A stretch of DNA of 64,000 nucleotides. Source: G963666705 sp963666705 (GTDB lineage: Bacteria > Pseudomonadota > Alphaproteobacteria > CADEGL01). Below the pieces are notes generated by a model. The model was given only the letters and a program-made list of their open reading frames with translations, was not told the DNA's origin and made no database searches. The stretch is taken from the NCBI GenBank assembly GCA_963666705.2, contig CAXXKO010000017.1:186001-250000 (forward strand). Direction: 5' to 3'. Positions 54,504 to 64,000 of this stretch are shown here, in pieces; the stretch's first letter is position 1; each line of letters opens with the position of its first letter. Both the position numbers and the translations under genes were made by a program.

Positions 54504-55805
54504 TTACCAGCGGCGCTCGAACTTCTTGCGCAAATAGACCGCGAGCCCGTTCATGGCAATAAGGAAGGCCAACAGCACCATGGTGGCGGCCGCGGTCTTC
54601 TCCACGAAAGCCCGCTCCGGGCTGTCGGCCCAGAGGTAGATCTGGACCGGCAGGGCCGTCGCCGGGTCCATCGGGCTCGCCGGCACGTCCACGATGAACG
54701 CGACCATGCCGATCATCAAGAGGGGCGCCGTCTCGCCGAGCGCCCGGGCCATGCCGATGATGGTGCCGGTCAGGATTCCGGGCAGGGCCAGGGGCAGGAC
54801 GTGGTGGGTCACCACTTGCATGGGCGAAGCGCCGATGCCGAGCGCCGCTTCGCGGATCGAGGGCGGGACGGCCGCCATCGAGATGCGTGTGGCGATGATG
54901 ATCGTCGGCAGGGTCATGAGGGCGAGGGTGAGGCCGCCCACCAGCGGCGCCGAGCGCGGCAGGTGAAAGACGTTGAGGAACACCGCGAGCCCGAGCAGAC
55001 CGAATACGATCGAGGGCACGGCCGCCAGATTGTTGATATTGACCTCGATGAAGTCCACCCAGCGCGCCCTCGGCGCGAACTCCTCGAGATAGGCGGCCGT
55101 CATGACGCCGAAGGGGAAGGCGAGAAGCAGGGTCACGACCATGGTGTAGAAGGAGCCCACGATCGCGCCCCAGATGCCGGCACGCTCGGGCTCCCGCGAA
55201 TCGCCCGCGGTGAAGAGGCGCCAGTTGAAACCCCGCCTCACCGCGCCCTCGGCCTCGAGGGCGTCGAACCAGGCGATCTGCCGGTCGTCGACGCGGCGCT
55301 CCGCCGCCGGCGCCGTGCGCGAGATATGGCCCTTGGCCAGCATGTCGATATCGGCCGACGCGGTCAGCCAGACAGCCGTCGTCGTGCCGATCAAGCCGGG
55401 CTCGTCGATTACCATCTCGCGCAGGTCGTAGCCGGCGCCGCTGCTGACGAGCCCGAGGAGGCGGCGCACATCCCGCCGCGCCGTCACGTCGGGAAATCGC
55501 GCGCGCAAGGCCGCCGCGACCAGGCGGCGGTAATCGGCGGCGTGCCAGATGGCGGCTTCGCCGGTGCCGTCCGGATCGATGAGCTGCCGGTCGAAGTCGA
55601 TCTGGAGCTCGATCTCGGTCGTCGTGAAGGCGCCGTACCCGCGCGCCACGATGCTCGCGAGCAGGAACGCGAGGAAGCCGAGGGCGAGCACCACGGCCAC
55701 GGCCCCATAGGCGCGAAAGCGGCGCTCGGCCGCGTGGCGCCGGCGCAGGCGCGCGGCCGAGGGGCGCGCGCGGGCGGCCGGCTGGATCTGGGCGAGGTCA
55801 GTCAT
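54504..55805 (-). CDS. pstA: Phosphate ABC transporter permease PstA
   Basis: A 433-residue permease. The N-terminal about 210 residues form the extra region with one membrane anchor (AVVLALGFLAFLLASIVARG) and a periplasmic domain, the DUF3333 extension known in alphaproteobacterial PstA. The rest is the usual six-helix permease, with the EAA loop PPSIREAALGIGASPMQVVT. The start overlaps the pstSC stop by 8 bp (55798-55805). Confidence 0.96.
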   Translation of the reverse strand: MTDLAQIQPAARARPSAARLRRRHAAERRFRAYGAVAVVLALGFLAFLLASIVARGYGAFTTTEIELQIDFDRQLIDPDGTGEAAIWHAADYRRLVAAALRARFPDVTARRDVRRLLGLVSSGAGYDLREMVIDEPGLIGTTTAVWLTASADIDMLAKGHISRTAPAAERRVDDRQIAWFDALEAEGAVRRGFNWRLFTAGDSREPERAGIWGAIVGSFYTMVVTLLLAFPFGVMTAAYLEEFAPRARWVDFIEVNINNLAAVPSIVFGLLGLAVFLNVFHLPRSAPLVGGLTLALMTLPTIIIATRISMAAVPPSIREAALGIGASPMQVVTHHVLPLALPGILTGTIIGMARALGETAPLLMIGMVAFIVDVPASPMDPATALPVQIYLWADSPERAFVEKTAAATMVLLAFLIAMNGLAVYLRKKFERRW

Positions 55806-58275
55806 ATTGTTCCCGGTACTTGCGGACCACGCCGAGCGCCAGGACGTTGAGCCCCAGGGTGCCCACGAACAGCACCATGCCGAGGGCGAAGGCGGCGAGC
55901 GTCTTGGCGCTGTCGAACTCCTGATCGCCGACCAGGAGGGTGACCATCTGGACCGTGACGGTCGTGACCGCCTCCAGCGGGTTGGCCGTGAGGTTGGCGG
56001 CGAGGCCCGCGGCCATGACCACGATCATGGTCTCGCCGATGGCCCGGCTGACGGCCAGCAGCACGCCGCCGACGATGCCCGGCAGGGCCGCCGGGATGAC
56101 CACCGTGCGAACGGTTTCCGACTGGGTGGCGCCGAGCGCGAAGGCGCCGTCGCGCAGCGTCTGCGGCACGGCGTTGATCACGTCGTCCGAGATCGAGGAG
56201 ACGAAGGGGATGATCATGATGCCCATGACGAGGCCGGCGGCGAGCGCGCTTTCGGACGCGACGTCGAGCCCGATATCGGCGCCGAGGCCGCGCAGGGAGG
56301 GCGCGATGACGAGCGCCGCGAAGAAGCCGTAAACGACGGTCGGCACACCGGCGAGGATTTCCAGCATCGGCTTCGCCACGCCGCGCGTCGCCGGCGCCGC
56401 GTATTCCGAGAGATAGATCGCCGACATGAGCCCGATCGGCACGGCCACGCACATGGCGATCAAGGTGACCAGCAGGGTGCCGGCGAAAAGCGGCACGGCG
56501 CCGAAGGCACCGGTGCTGCCCACCTGGTCCTCGCGGATCGCCGTCTGTGGGCTCCAATGCAGGCCGGTGAGGAAATCGACGAAGGGGACGAGCTCGAAGA
56601 AGCGGACGGTCTCGAACAGGAGCGAGAGGACGATGCCGACGGTCACGAAGATGGAGATGGTGGAAGAGACCAGGAGGAGCGTCCGCGCGGATCGCTCGAC
56701 ACTGATGCGGGCGCGCAGACCGGCGTGGATGCGCCGCCGGCCGATCAGGAGCCCGGCCGAGGCGAGCGCGAAGGTTGCCGCCGTAAGGCCCGCGAACCCG
56801 ATATCGCGAAACGTATTATAGCGTTCTGCGGCGGCGAGAAGGACGGCATCCGCCGCGCCGACGAAGGCGTTGCCACGCGCGAGGTTCCGGATGTCGTTGA
56901 GCACCAGGCCCAGGCGCGCCGGCGATTGCACCCGCATCTCGGGCGGCAGGCCGGCGACGATCAGCGCTTCGATCGCGCTCGGCTCGACGACCAGCCAGAG
57001 GGTGAAGGCGGCGAGCCCCGGCAGCCCGCACCAGAGGGCCGCGTAATAGCCGTAATAGGACGGCAGGGAGTGCAGGCGCGGCGCCGTGGCGCCCGCCCGG
57101 ATGGCCCGGGCCCGGCCGAAGTAGTAGGCGCTGAGGACGAGCAGGACGAGCGCACCGACCACCAGGATCAGCGGCCGCGGCACGTGGCTCGCGCTCAGCT
57201 CCGCGCGTGGCGTGGTCGTGCCGGCACCGGCCGCCAGCGCCCGGGCGCGGGTGCGCATGACCAGCCGGTCCGCGTCCGGAAGCGGGATCAGCCCCCTCTC
57301 CGAGAGATAGCCGCCGGGCCCGATCGCATCCTCTTGGGTGAAGGCCTCCACGTACGCGCCGAGGCCGGGGATTGCGTCGATATGGGCGTCCTTGACGTAG
57401 AAGAAGAGGGACCGTGAGACGGGATAATCCGCCGCTGCGATCGTCGCCATGTCGGGGGCCACGTCGCCGATGGTGGCCGCGCGCAGGATATCGCGGTTCT
57501 CCTCGAGGAACCCGAAGCCGATGATGCCGAGGGCGCCCTTGTCGGCGCTGAGCTTCTGAACGATCAGATTGTCGTTCTCTCCCGCCTCGATATAGGCGCC
57601 GTCCTCGCGAATGGCATGGCAAATGGCCTTGTAGGCGCTCTTGTCGGATTTCCTGAGCGCGGCGATCTCGGGGAAGGTCTTGCAGCCGCCCTCCATGGCC
57701 AGCTCGACGAAGGCGTCGCGCGTGCCCGAGGTCGGCGGCGGGCCGAGGACGGCGATCTTGCGGTCGGGGAGCGCCGGGTCTATCTCGGCCCAGCGCTCGA
57801 ATGGATTGTCCACGAAGACGCCGTCCCGCGGTACGCGCTTGGCCAGGGCGAGGAAGATCTGGCGCAGGGTAAGGTTGAACGCCTCACGCTCGCGCGCGCG
57901 CGCGAGGACGATGCCGTCGAAGCCGAATCTGATCTCGCTAACGGCCTCGACACCCGCTTGGGCGCAAGCGGCGCGCTCGGTATCCTTCATGGGGCGCGAG
58001 GCATTGGCGATGTCGGGGTGCGCCACGCCGACCCCGGCGCAGAACAGCTTGAAGCCACCGCCCGTGCCGGTCGATTCGATGACCGGGGTGTGGCGGCCGG
58101 GGATCGCGCCGAAACGGTCCGCGACCGTCGTCGCGAACGGATAGACGGTCGAGGACCCGACGATCCTTATCTCTTCCCGCGCCCCCGCCTGGCGCGGCGC
58201 GGAGGTGACGGCGGCCGCCGCCAACGCCAGGACGATGAGGGTGACAATCCTTATTGCGCGTCGAGGCTTGGACAT
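55798..58275 (-). CDS. Fused phosphate-binding protein and permease (PstS-PstC)
   Basis: One uninterrupted 825-residue frame. Residues 1-32 are a signal peptide. Residues 33 to about 345 are PstS-like, with IRIVGSSTVYPFATTVADRF, VIESTGTGGGFKLFC and PPPTSGTRDAFVELA lining the phosphate site. After a linker (about 345-366), TM helix LILVVGALVLLVLSAYYF begins a PstC with alphaproteobacterial N-terminal helices. The EAA loop TLRDGAFALGATQSETV is near 706-722. PstS and PstC are normally separate genes. An internal GTG at 57183 could also start PstC alone. No other pstS is in the window. A PHO box lies 104 bp upstream. Confidence 0.9.
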   Translation of the reverse strand: MSKPRRAIRIVTLIVLALAAAAVTSAPRQAGAREEIRIVGSSTVYPFATTVADRFGAIPGRHTPVIESTGTGGGFKLFCAGVGVAHPDIANASRPMKDTERAACAQAGVEAVSEIRFGFDGIVLARAREREAFNLTLRQIFLALAKRVPRDGVFVDNPFERWAEIDPALPDRKIAVLGPPPTSGTRDAFVELAMEGGCKTFPEIAALRKSDKSAYKAICHAIREDGAYIEAGENDNLIVQKLSADKGALGIIGFGFLEENRDILRAATIGDVAPDMATIAAADYPVSRSLFFYVKDAHIDAIPGLGAYVEAFTQEDAIGPGGYLSERGLIPLPDADRLVMRTRARALAAGAGTTTPRAELSASHVPRPLILVVGALVLLVLSAYYFGRARAIRAGATAPRLHSLPSYYGYYAALWCGLPGLAAFTLWLVVEPSAIEALIVAGLPPEMRVQSPARLGLVLNDIRNLARGNAFVGAADAVLLAAAERYNTFRDIGFAGLTAATFALASAGLLIGRRRIHAGLRARISVERSARTLLLVSSTISIFVTVGIVLSLLFETVRFFELVPFVDFLTGLHWSPQTAIREDQVGSTGAFGAVPLFAGTLLVTLIAMCVAVPIGLMSAIYLSEYAAPATRGVAKPMLEILAGVPTVVYGFFAALVIAPSLRGLGADIGLDVASESALAAGLVMGIMIIPFVSSISDDVINAVPQTLRDGAFALGATQSETVRTVVIPAALPGIVGGVLLAVSRAIGETMIVVMAAGLAANLTANPLEAVTTVTVQMVTLLVGDQEFDSAKTLAAFALGMVLFVGTLGLNVLALGVVRKYREQYD

Positions 58276-58378
58276 ACGGCCGTCGTGTCTCGCCTTGCAT
58301 GGTGGGTTGCGCGCGGGCCATGGCCCAACGCCGGGCCAACCGCCCGAACGAACGCTGCTGCCGGACCGCGTTAGGTTT

Positions 58379-58407
58379 ACGACAGTTCGATGACAGTTTT
58401 GTGACAG
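58379..58407 (-). promoter_or_regulatory. PHO box (three heptamers) for pstSC-pstA-pstB-phoU-phoB
   Basis: On the minus strand, CTGTCAC, CTGTCAT and CTGTCGT follow each other with 4-bp spacers AAAA and CGAA. This matches the PhoB direct-repeat pattern (CTGTCAT, 4-bp AT-rich spacer, repeated). It lies about 104-132 bp upstream of the pstSC start and only 40 bp from the IS1182-type element. It implies induction at low phosphate by PhoB. Confidence 0.88.
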
Positions 58408-58447
58408 ACGTCTTTGTTACAACCGTCGCCGCCGCAGGCTCGGCTCA

Positions 58448-60129
58448 GAGCCTGTGAATCTTTCCCGGCGCTGTTTGCGATGTTGGAAAGTATCGGCGGG
58501 TTGTGACGAGATGTGGTAGTTTCATGGCGGTTTGTCTCCAGATATGGTGAGCACCATGGATCCAGCATTGTTCGCGGAGCTTCCCGATCAGGCTGCGCCC
58601 GATCGGTTGGGCGGCGCTCTGCCCCGGCTGCGCACGGCGGAACGCCGCCAGGTCGAGTTGCGGGCGGTGAGCCTGGAGGCGTTGGTTGCGGCCGATCACC
58701 GGGTGCGTCTGGTGTGGCGCTTCGTGGAGGGGCTGGACCTTTCGCCGCTCTACGCGGGCATCAAGGCGGTCGAAGGCCGACCCGGGCATCCGCCGGCCGA
58801 CCCGCGCATTCTGGTGGCGCTGTGGCTGTACGCGACGGTGGCGGGAATCGGCAGCGCCCGCGCGCTGGCCCGTCTGTGCGTGGAGCATCTTGCCTTCCAG
58901 TGGCTGTGCGGCGGGGTCGGCATGAACCACAAGACGCTGGCCGATTTCCGCGTCGGCCACGGGCCGGTGCTCGAGGGTCTGCTGGTCGACAGCTTTGCCG
59001 CGCTGTTGAAGACCGGGGTGGCGAGCCTGGATCGCGTGGCCCAGGACGGCATGCGGGTGCGGGCCTCGGCCGGCGCGGCGTCGTTCCGCCGACACTCAAG
59101 CTTGCAGGCGTGCCATCGGCGGGCCAAGGCGGATGTCGAGCGGCTGCGCCGCGAGCTCGACGCCGATCCCGGAGCAGGCGGCCGGCGACGGGCGGCGGCG
59201 CGCAAGCGGGCGGCCGAGGACCGCGAGCGCCGGGTCGCGGACGCCCTGGCGATCGCCCAAGCATTGCACGCGGAGCAACAGGAACGGGCACGCAAGCGGG
59301 CCGAGCGCGCCGCCAAGAAGGGCGCGGCGGACGGCGGCGAGACCTCCGCCAAGGCGCCCGAGCCGGAGAAAGAGCCGCGGGTTTCGACCACCGATGCCGA
59401 GGCCCGGGTGATGAAGATGGCCGACGGCGGCTTCCGGCCGGCCTACAATGTCCAGTTCGCCGCCGACACCAAGAGCGGGGCGGTGGCCGGTCTGTCGGTG
59501 GACAACCTCGGCTCGGACATGGGCAAGATGGCGCCGATGAGCGACGCCCTGGCCACCGCGTATGGCACGCGGCCGCCCCAGCATCTGGCCGACGGCGGCT
59601 TCGCCAAGCTGAAGGACATCGAGGCCCTGACCCGGGCCGGGGTGGTGACTTACGTGCCGGTGCCGGCGCCCCGCGACGAAAGCCGCGACCGCCACGCGCC
59701 CCGCCCGGACGACCCGCCGGAAGTGGCGGGGTGGCGACGACGCATGGCGACCGCGGCGGCCAAGGCCATCTACAAGGAGCGAGCGGCGACGGCGGAATGG
59801 GTCAACGCCCAGGCCCGCAACCGCGGCCTCACCAAGTTCATCGTGCGCGGCATCGACCGGGTCGAAGCGGTGGCCGCCTGGCATGCCCTGGCCCACAACA
59901 TGGCCTGCACTTGGCGTCTGGCATCCGCCTGATCCGGCACCGCCCGAGCCCCCGGCACGGCCGGCACCGGCCAGAGATCGAAACCCCGTTCCCCCCACCG
60001 AACACCAATCCGCCGCGCCGCACCCTCATAACCCAAGCCCCGCCGACATCATCCGCCAACCAGCCAAAGCCGCTTCCCGCGCCGCCACATCCCCCGTCGT
60101 CAGCCGCAAGCCAATTCATTGCCAGGCTC
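58448..60129 (+). mobile_element. IS1182/IS5-like element at the phoR stop codon
   Basis: A 1.68-kb element with short inverted ends GAGCCTG and CAGGCTC and TCA on both sides (58445-58447 and 60130-60132). The right TCA is the complement of the phoR TGA stop, so the element inserted at that codon and duplicated it. The 197 bp after its transposase gene are noncoding and somewhat AT-rich. Confidence 0.85.
58532..59932 (+). CDS. IS1182-type (IS5-related) DDE transposase
   Basis: A 466-residue transposase. The N-terminal DUF772-like domain includes GHPPADPRILVALWLYATVA and GGVGMNHKTLADFRVGHG. An Ala/Arg-rich coiled segment (about residues 200-270) separates it from the C-terminal DDE part with YNVQFAADTKSGAVAGLSV and LADGGFAKLKDI. 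The first catalytic Asp is in RVAQDGMRVRASAG. No frameshift is seen. The start could be GTG/ATG near 58532 or ATG 58544/58556. Confidence 0.88.
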   Translation: MSPDMVSTMDPALFAELPDQAAPDRLGGALPRLRTAERRQVELRAVSLEALVAADHRVRLVWRFVEGLDLSPLYAGIKAVEGRPGHPPADPRILVALWLYATVAGIGSARALARLCVEHLAFQWLCGGVGMNHKTLADFRVGHGPVLEGLLVDSFAALLKTGVASLDRVAQDGMRVRASAGAASFRRHSSLQACHRRAKADVERLRRELDADPGAGGRRRAAARKRAAEDRERRVADALAIAQALHAEQQERARKRAERAAKKGAADGGETSAKAPEPEKEPRVSTTDAEARVMKMADGGFRPAYNVQFAADTKSGAVAGLSVDNLGSDMGKMAPMSDALATAYGTRPPQHLADGGFAKLKDIEALTRAGVVTYVPVPAPRDESRDRHAPRPDDPPEVAGWRRRMATAAAKAIYKERAATAEWVNAQARNRGLTKFIVRGIDRVEAVAAWHALAHNMACTWRLASA

Positions 60130-61524
60130 TCAGTCGGGCGCGCCGGGCAGGTGGACGGTGAAGCTGCTGCCCTCGTCGACCGTGCTGTCGATGGCGAGCG
60201 CCCCGCGATGGTGGTTGACGATGTGCTTGACGATGGCGAGGCCGAGGCCGGTGCCGCCCATCTCTCGCGACCGCGCCGCGTCGATGCGGTAGAACCGCTC
60301 GGTCAGGCGCGGCAGGTGTTCGCGTGCGATCCCCTCGCCCCGATCCTGCACGCGAACGCTGACCACGCCCCCGGGCGAAGGCTTGCCGAGCAGCGGCGGG
60401 CCCGCGGTGTCGCGCACCACGCTGACCTCGATCGCCGTCCCCGCGAGGCCGTACTTGACGGCATTGTCGATCAGGTTCTGGAACACCTGGGTCAGCTCTT
60501 CGCCATCGCCCACCACCACGGCGTCGAACAGCTCGGTGCTGACGTTGATGGCCATGTCCTTGTCGCGGGCCTTGAGCTCCAGAGAATCAGCCACTTCCGA
60601 AAGCAGGCGCGCGAGCTGAACGCGCCCCGTGGGCCGGGAATGCTCGTTGAGCTCGATGCGCGAGAGCGAGAGAAGGTCGCTGACCAGGCGCGACATGCGC
60701 GTCGCCTGCTCGTGCATGATGCCGAGGAAGCGTGCCCGCGCCGCCCGGTCGTCCTCCGCCGTATCGCTGAGGGTCTCGATGAAGCCGATCAGGGTGGAGA
60801 GGGGGGTGCGCAGCTCGTGGCTGGCATTGGCCACGAAGTCGGCGCGCATCTGCTCGGTGCGCTTGAGCGTGGTCAGGTCGTGGAGGGTGAGGATCGCGGC
60901 CGGCTCGTCCTCGGCCGCGCCCGGCATGGCCTCGATCCGCGCCCTCAGGACCCGCCCGACCCGGCCTGTCAGGTGAAGCTCGACCGTACGGCTCTCGCCG
61001 CCCGCGGCCACCGACTGGGCCGCCTCGAGGATGCCCGGGTCGCGCAGTACGGCCGCCAGCGGCCGGCCTTCCAGGTTGGGCCCGAACAGGGCGCGCGCGG
61101 CTGCGTTGCCGCGCGCGATGACCAGCGAGCCGTCCAGCAGCAGGAGCGGGTCGGGCAGGCTGTCGAGGATGGTCTCGCTCGAATGGGAGAGGTGCTCCAG
61201 CTCCTCCGACTTCTGGGCCCAGGAGCGTTGCAGCCGGCCTACCGCGGAGGCCAGGCCCGTGACCGTGGATGCCTGGCCCAGCCTCGGCGGCCTCGCCTTG
61301 TTGCCGCGCGTCAGGCCGTCCACGTAGGCGAGCACGGCGAGCAGATCCTCGAGATGGGGCCGGACCAGGACTCCCGTCGCCGCCAGGATGGCGATGCCCG
61401 AGAGAATTGCCGCCCCGGCCGCCAGCTGGTTGAGCGCCGCCAGCACCAGAAGCGCCACCAGCGCCGGCGTGGCGAGGGCCACCGTGGCGACGATCAGGCG
61501 TCGGGGCGGAACCCGGGATGACAT
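60130..61524 (-). CDS. phoR: Phosphate regulon sensor kinase PhoR
   Basis: A 464-residue histidine kinase. Two N-terminal membrane helices (about residues 12-55) are followed by a PAS domain (ETILDSLPDPLLLLDGSLVI). The H box is FVANASHELRTPLSTLIGF, the N box NLIDNAVKYGL, and the G boxes are DRGEGI and GGTGLGLAIVKH. It phosphorylates PhoB when phosphate is low. ATG 61524 follows GAGGAT. The stop TGA is exactly the target site of the IS1182-type insertion, so the protein is complete. Confidence 0.94.
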   Translation of the reverse strand: MSSRVPPRRLIVATVALATPALVALLVLAALNQLAAGAAILSGIAILAATGVLVRPHLEDLLAVLAYVDGLTRGNKARPPRLGQASTVTGLASAVGRLQRSWAQKSEELEHLSHSSETILDSLPDPLLLLDGSLVIARGNAAARALFGPNLEGRPLAAVLRDPGILEAAQSVAAGGESRTVELHLTGRVGRVLRARIEAMPGAAEDEPAAILTLHDLTTLKRTEQMRADFVANASHELRTPLSTLIGFIETLSDTAEDDRAARARFLGIMHEQATRMSRLVSDLLSLSRIELNEHSRPTGRVQLARLLSEVADSLELKARDKDMAINVSTELFDAVVVGDGEELTQVFQNLIDNAVKYGLAGTAIEVSVVRDTAGPPLLGKPSPGGVVSVRVQDRGEGIAREHLPRLTERFYRIDAARSREMGGTGLGLAIVKHIVNHHRGALAIDSTVDEGSSFTVHLPGAPD

Positions 61525-61596
61525 GGTCGATCCTCGAACTGTGCGCCGGCACCTTAGCACGCCGGGCTTGGCGCGGGGCCTGGCGGCGGGCGTCTC

Positions 61597-63891
<2,295 letters not shown>

Positions 63892-64000
63892 GCTCCACCT
63901 CGCTCGCGGCCGGGCCGGGCGCGCGCCGCGGTTATGCGTTCGCTTCTGGCCGGATGGACGCGATGGTAGAGATTGGGCGTTGGGGCGTCAAAGCCGGCGC

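Overview
The window is GC-rich chromosomal DNA (about 70% by eye) from an alphaproteobacterium. The evidence is gene order: rsmI-yraN beside a divergent lppC-type lipoprotein; rph-rdgB-hemW divergent from hrcA-grpE; dnaK-dnaJ-dapB; a phoR-pst-phoU-phoB cluster; and PstA/PstC forms with alphaproteobacterial N-terminal extensions. A Rhodospirillales-like organism is my inference; no rRNA or other taxonomic marker is present.

Layout. (1) 1-1.4 kb: a HIT protein and an amidinotransferase-fold enzyme. (2) 1.4-7.0 kb: a four-layer nest of mobile DNA. A short CTAG-target element with 32-bp inverted ends contains an IS1111/IS110-type IS. That IS is split by an IS21 element (istA/istB), which carries an IS630 copy. 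(3) 7.0-26 kb: an accessory catabolic region with a hydantoinase/allantoinase-like enzyme, a ureohydrolase, two tandem FAD oxidoreductases, a 2OG-Fe(II) oxygenase, a deletion-fused FAD/GcvT pseudogene, a TPP enzyme plus the relic of a second one, an HpcH/HpaI aldolase, an ADP-forming acyl-CoA synthetase, two amidohydrolases, a creatinase-like M24 protein and a flavin reductase. comM lies inside it. (4) 26-49.4 kb: mostly core genes (gshB, sirB1-like, BON lipoprotein, yraN, rsmI, lppC, hemW, rdgB, rph, hrcA, grpE, dnaK, dnaJ, dapB, nth, bactofilin, PfkB kinase, AmpG-like permease, ald, macro-domain protein). (5) 49.6-52.2 kb: a second IS630 copy abutting an intact IS110-type IS. (6) 52.2-63.9 kb: the phosphate regulon in reverse orientation (phoR, a fused pstS-pstC, pstA, pstB, phoU, phoB). 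A PHO box stands before pstSC and an IS1182-type IS sits exactly at the phoR stop codon. maeB follows.

Three points stand out. First, a ~150-bp dispersed repeat (R2; three loci, one a tandem) supplies the TAG stop codon of every gene it abuts. Second, PstS and PstC are one 825-residue protein. Third, the region shows repeated genome decay and mobile-element activity. These include an in-frame FAD/GcvT deletion fusion, a TPP C-terminal relic, two nearly identical IS630 copies, and IS elements at both ends of the pst-pho block. I found no CRISPR array, rRNA, tRNA or phage, and nothing that I can defend as a wholly new defence or biosynthetic system.
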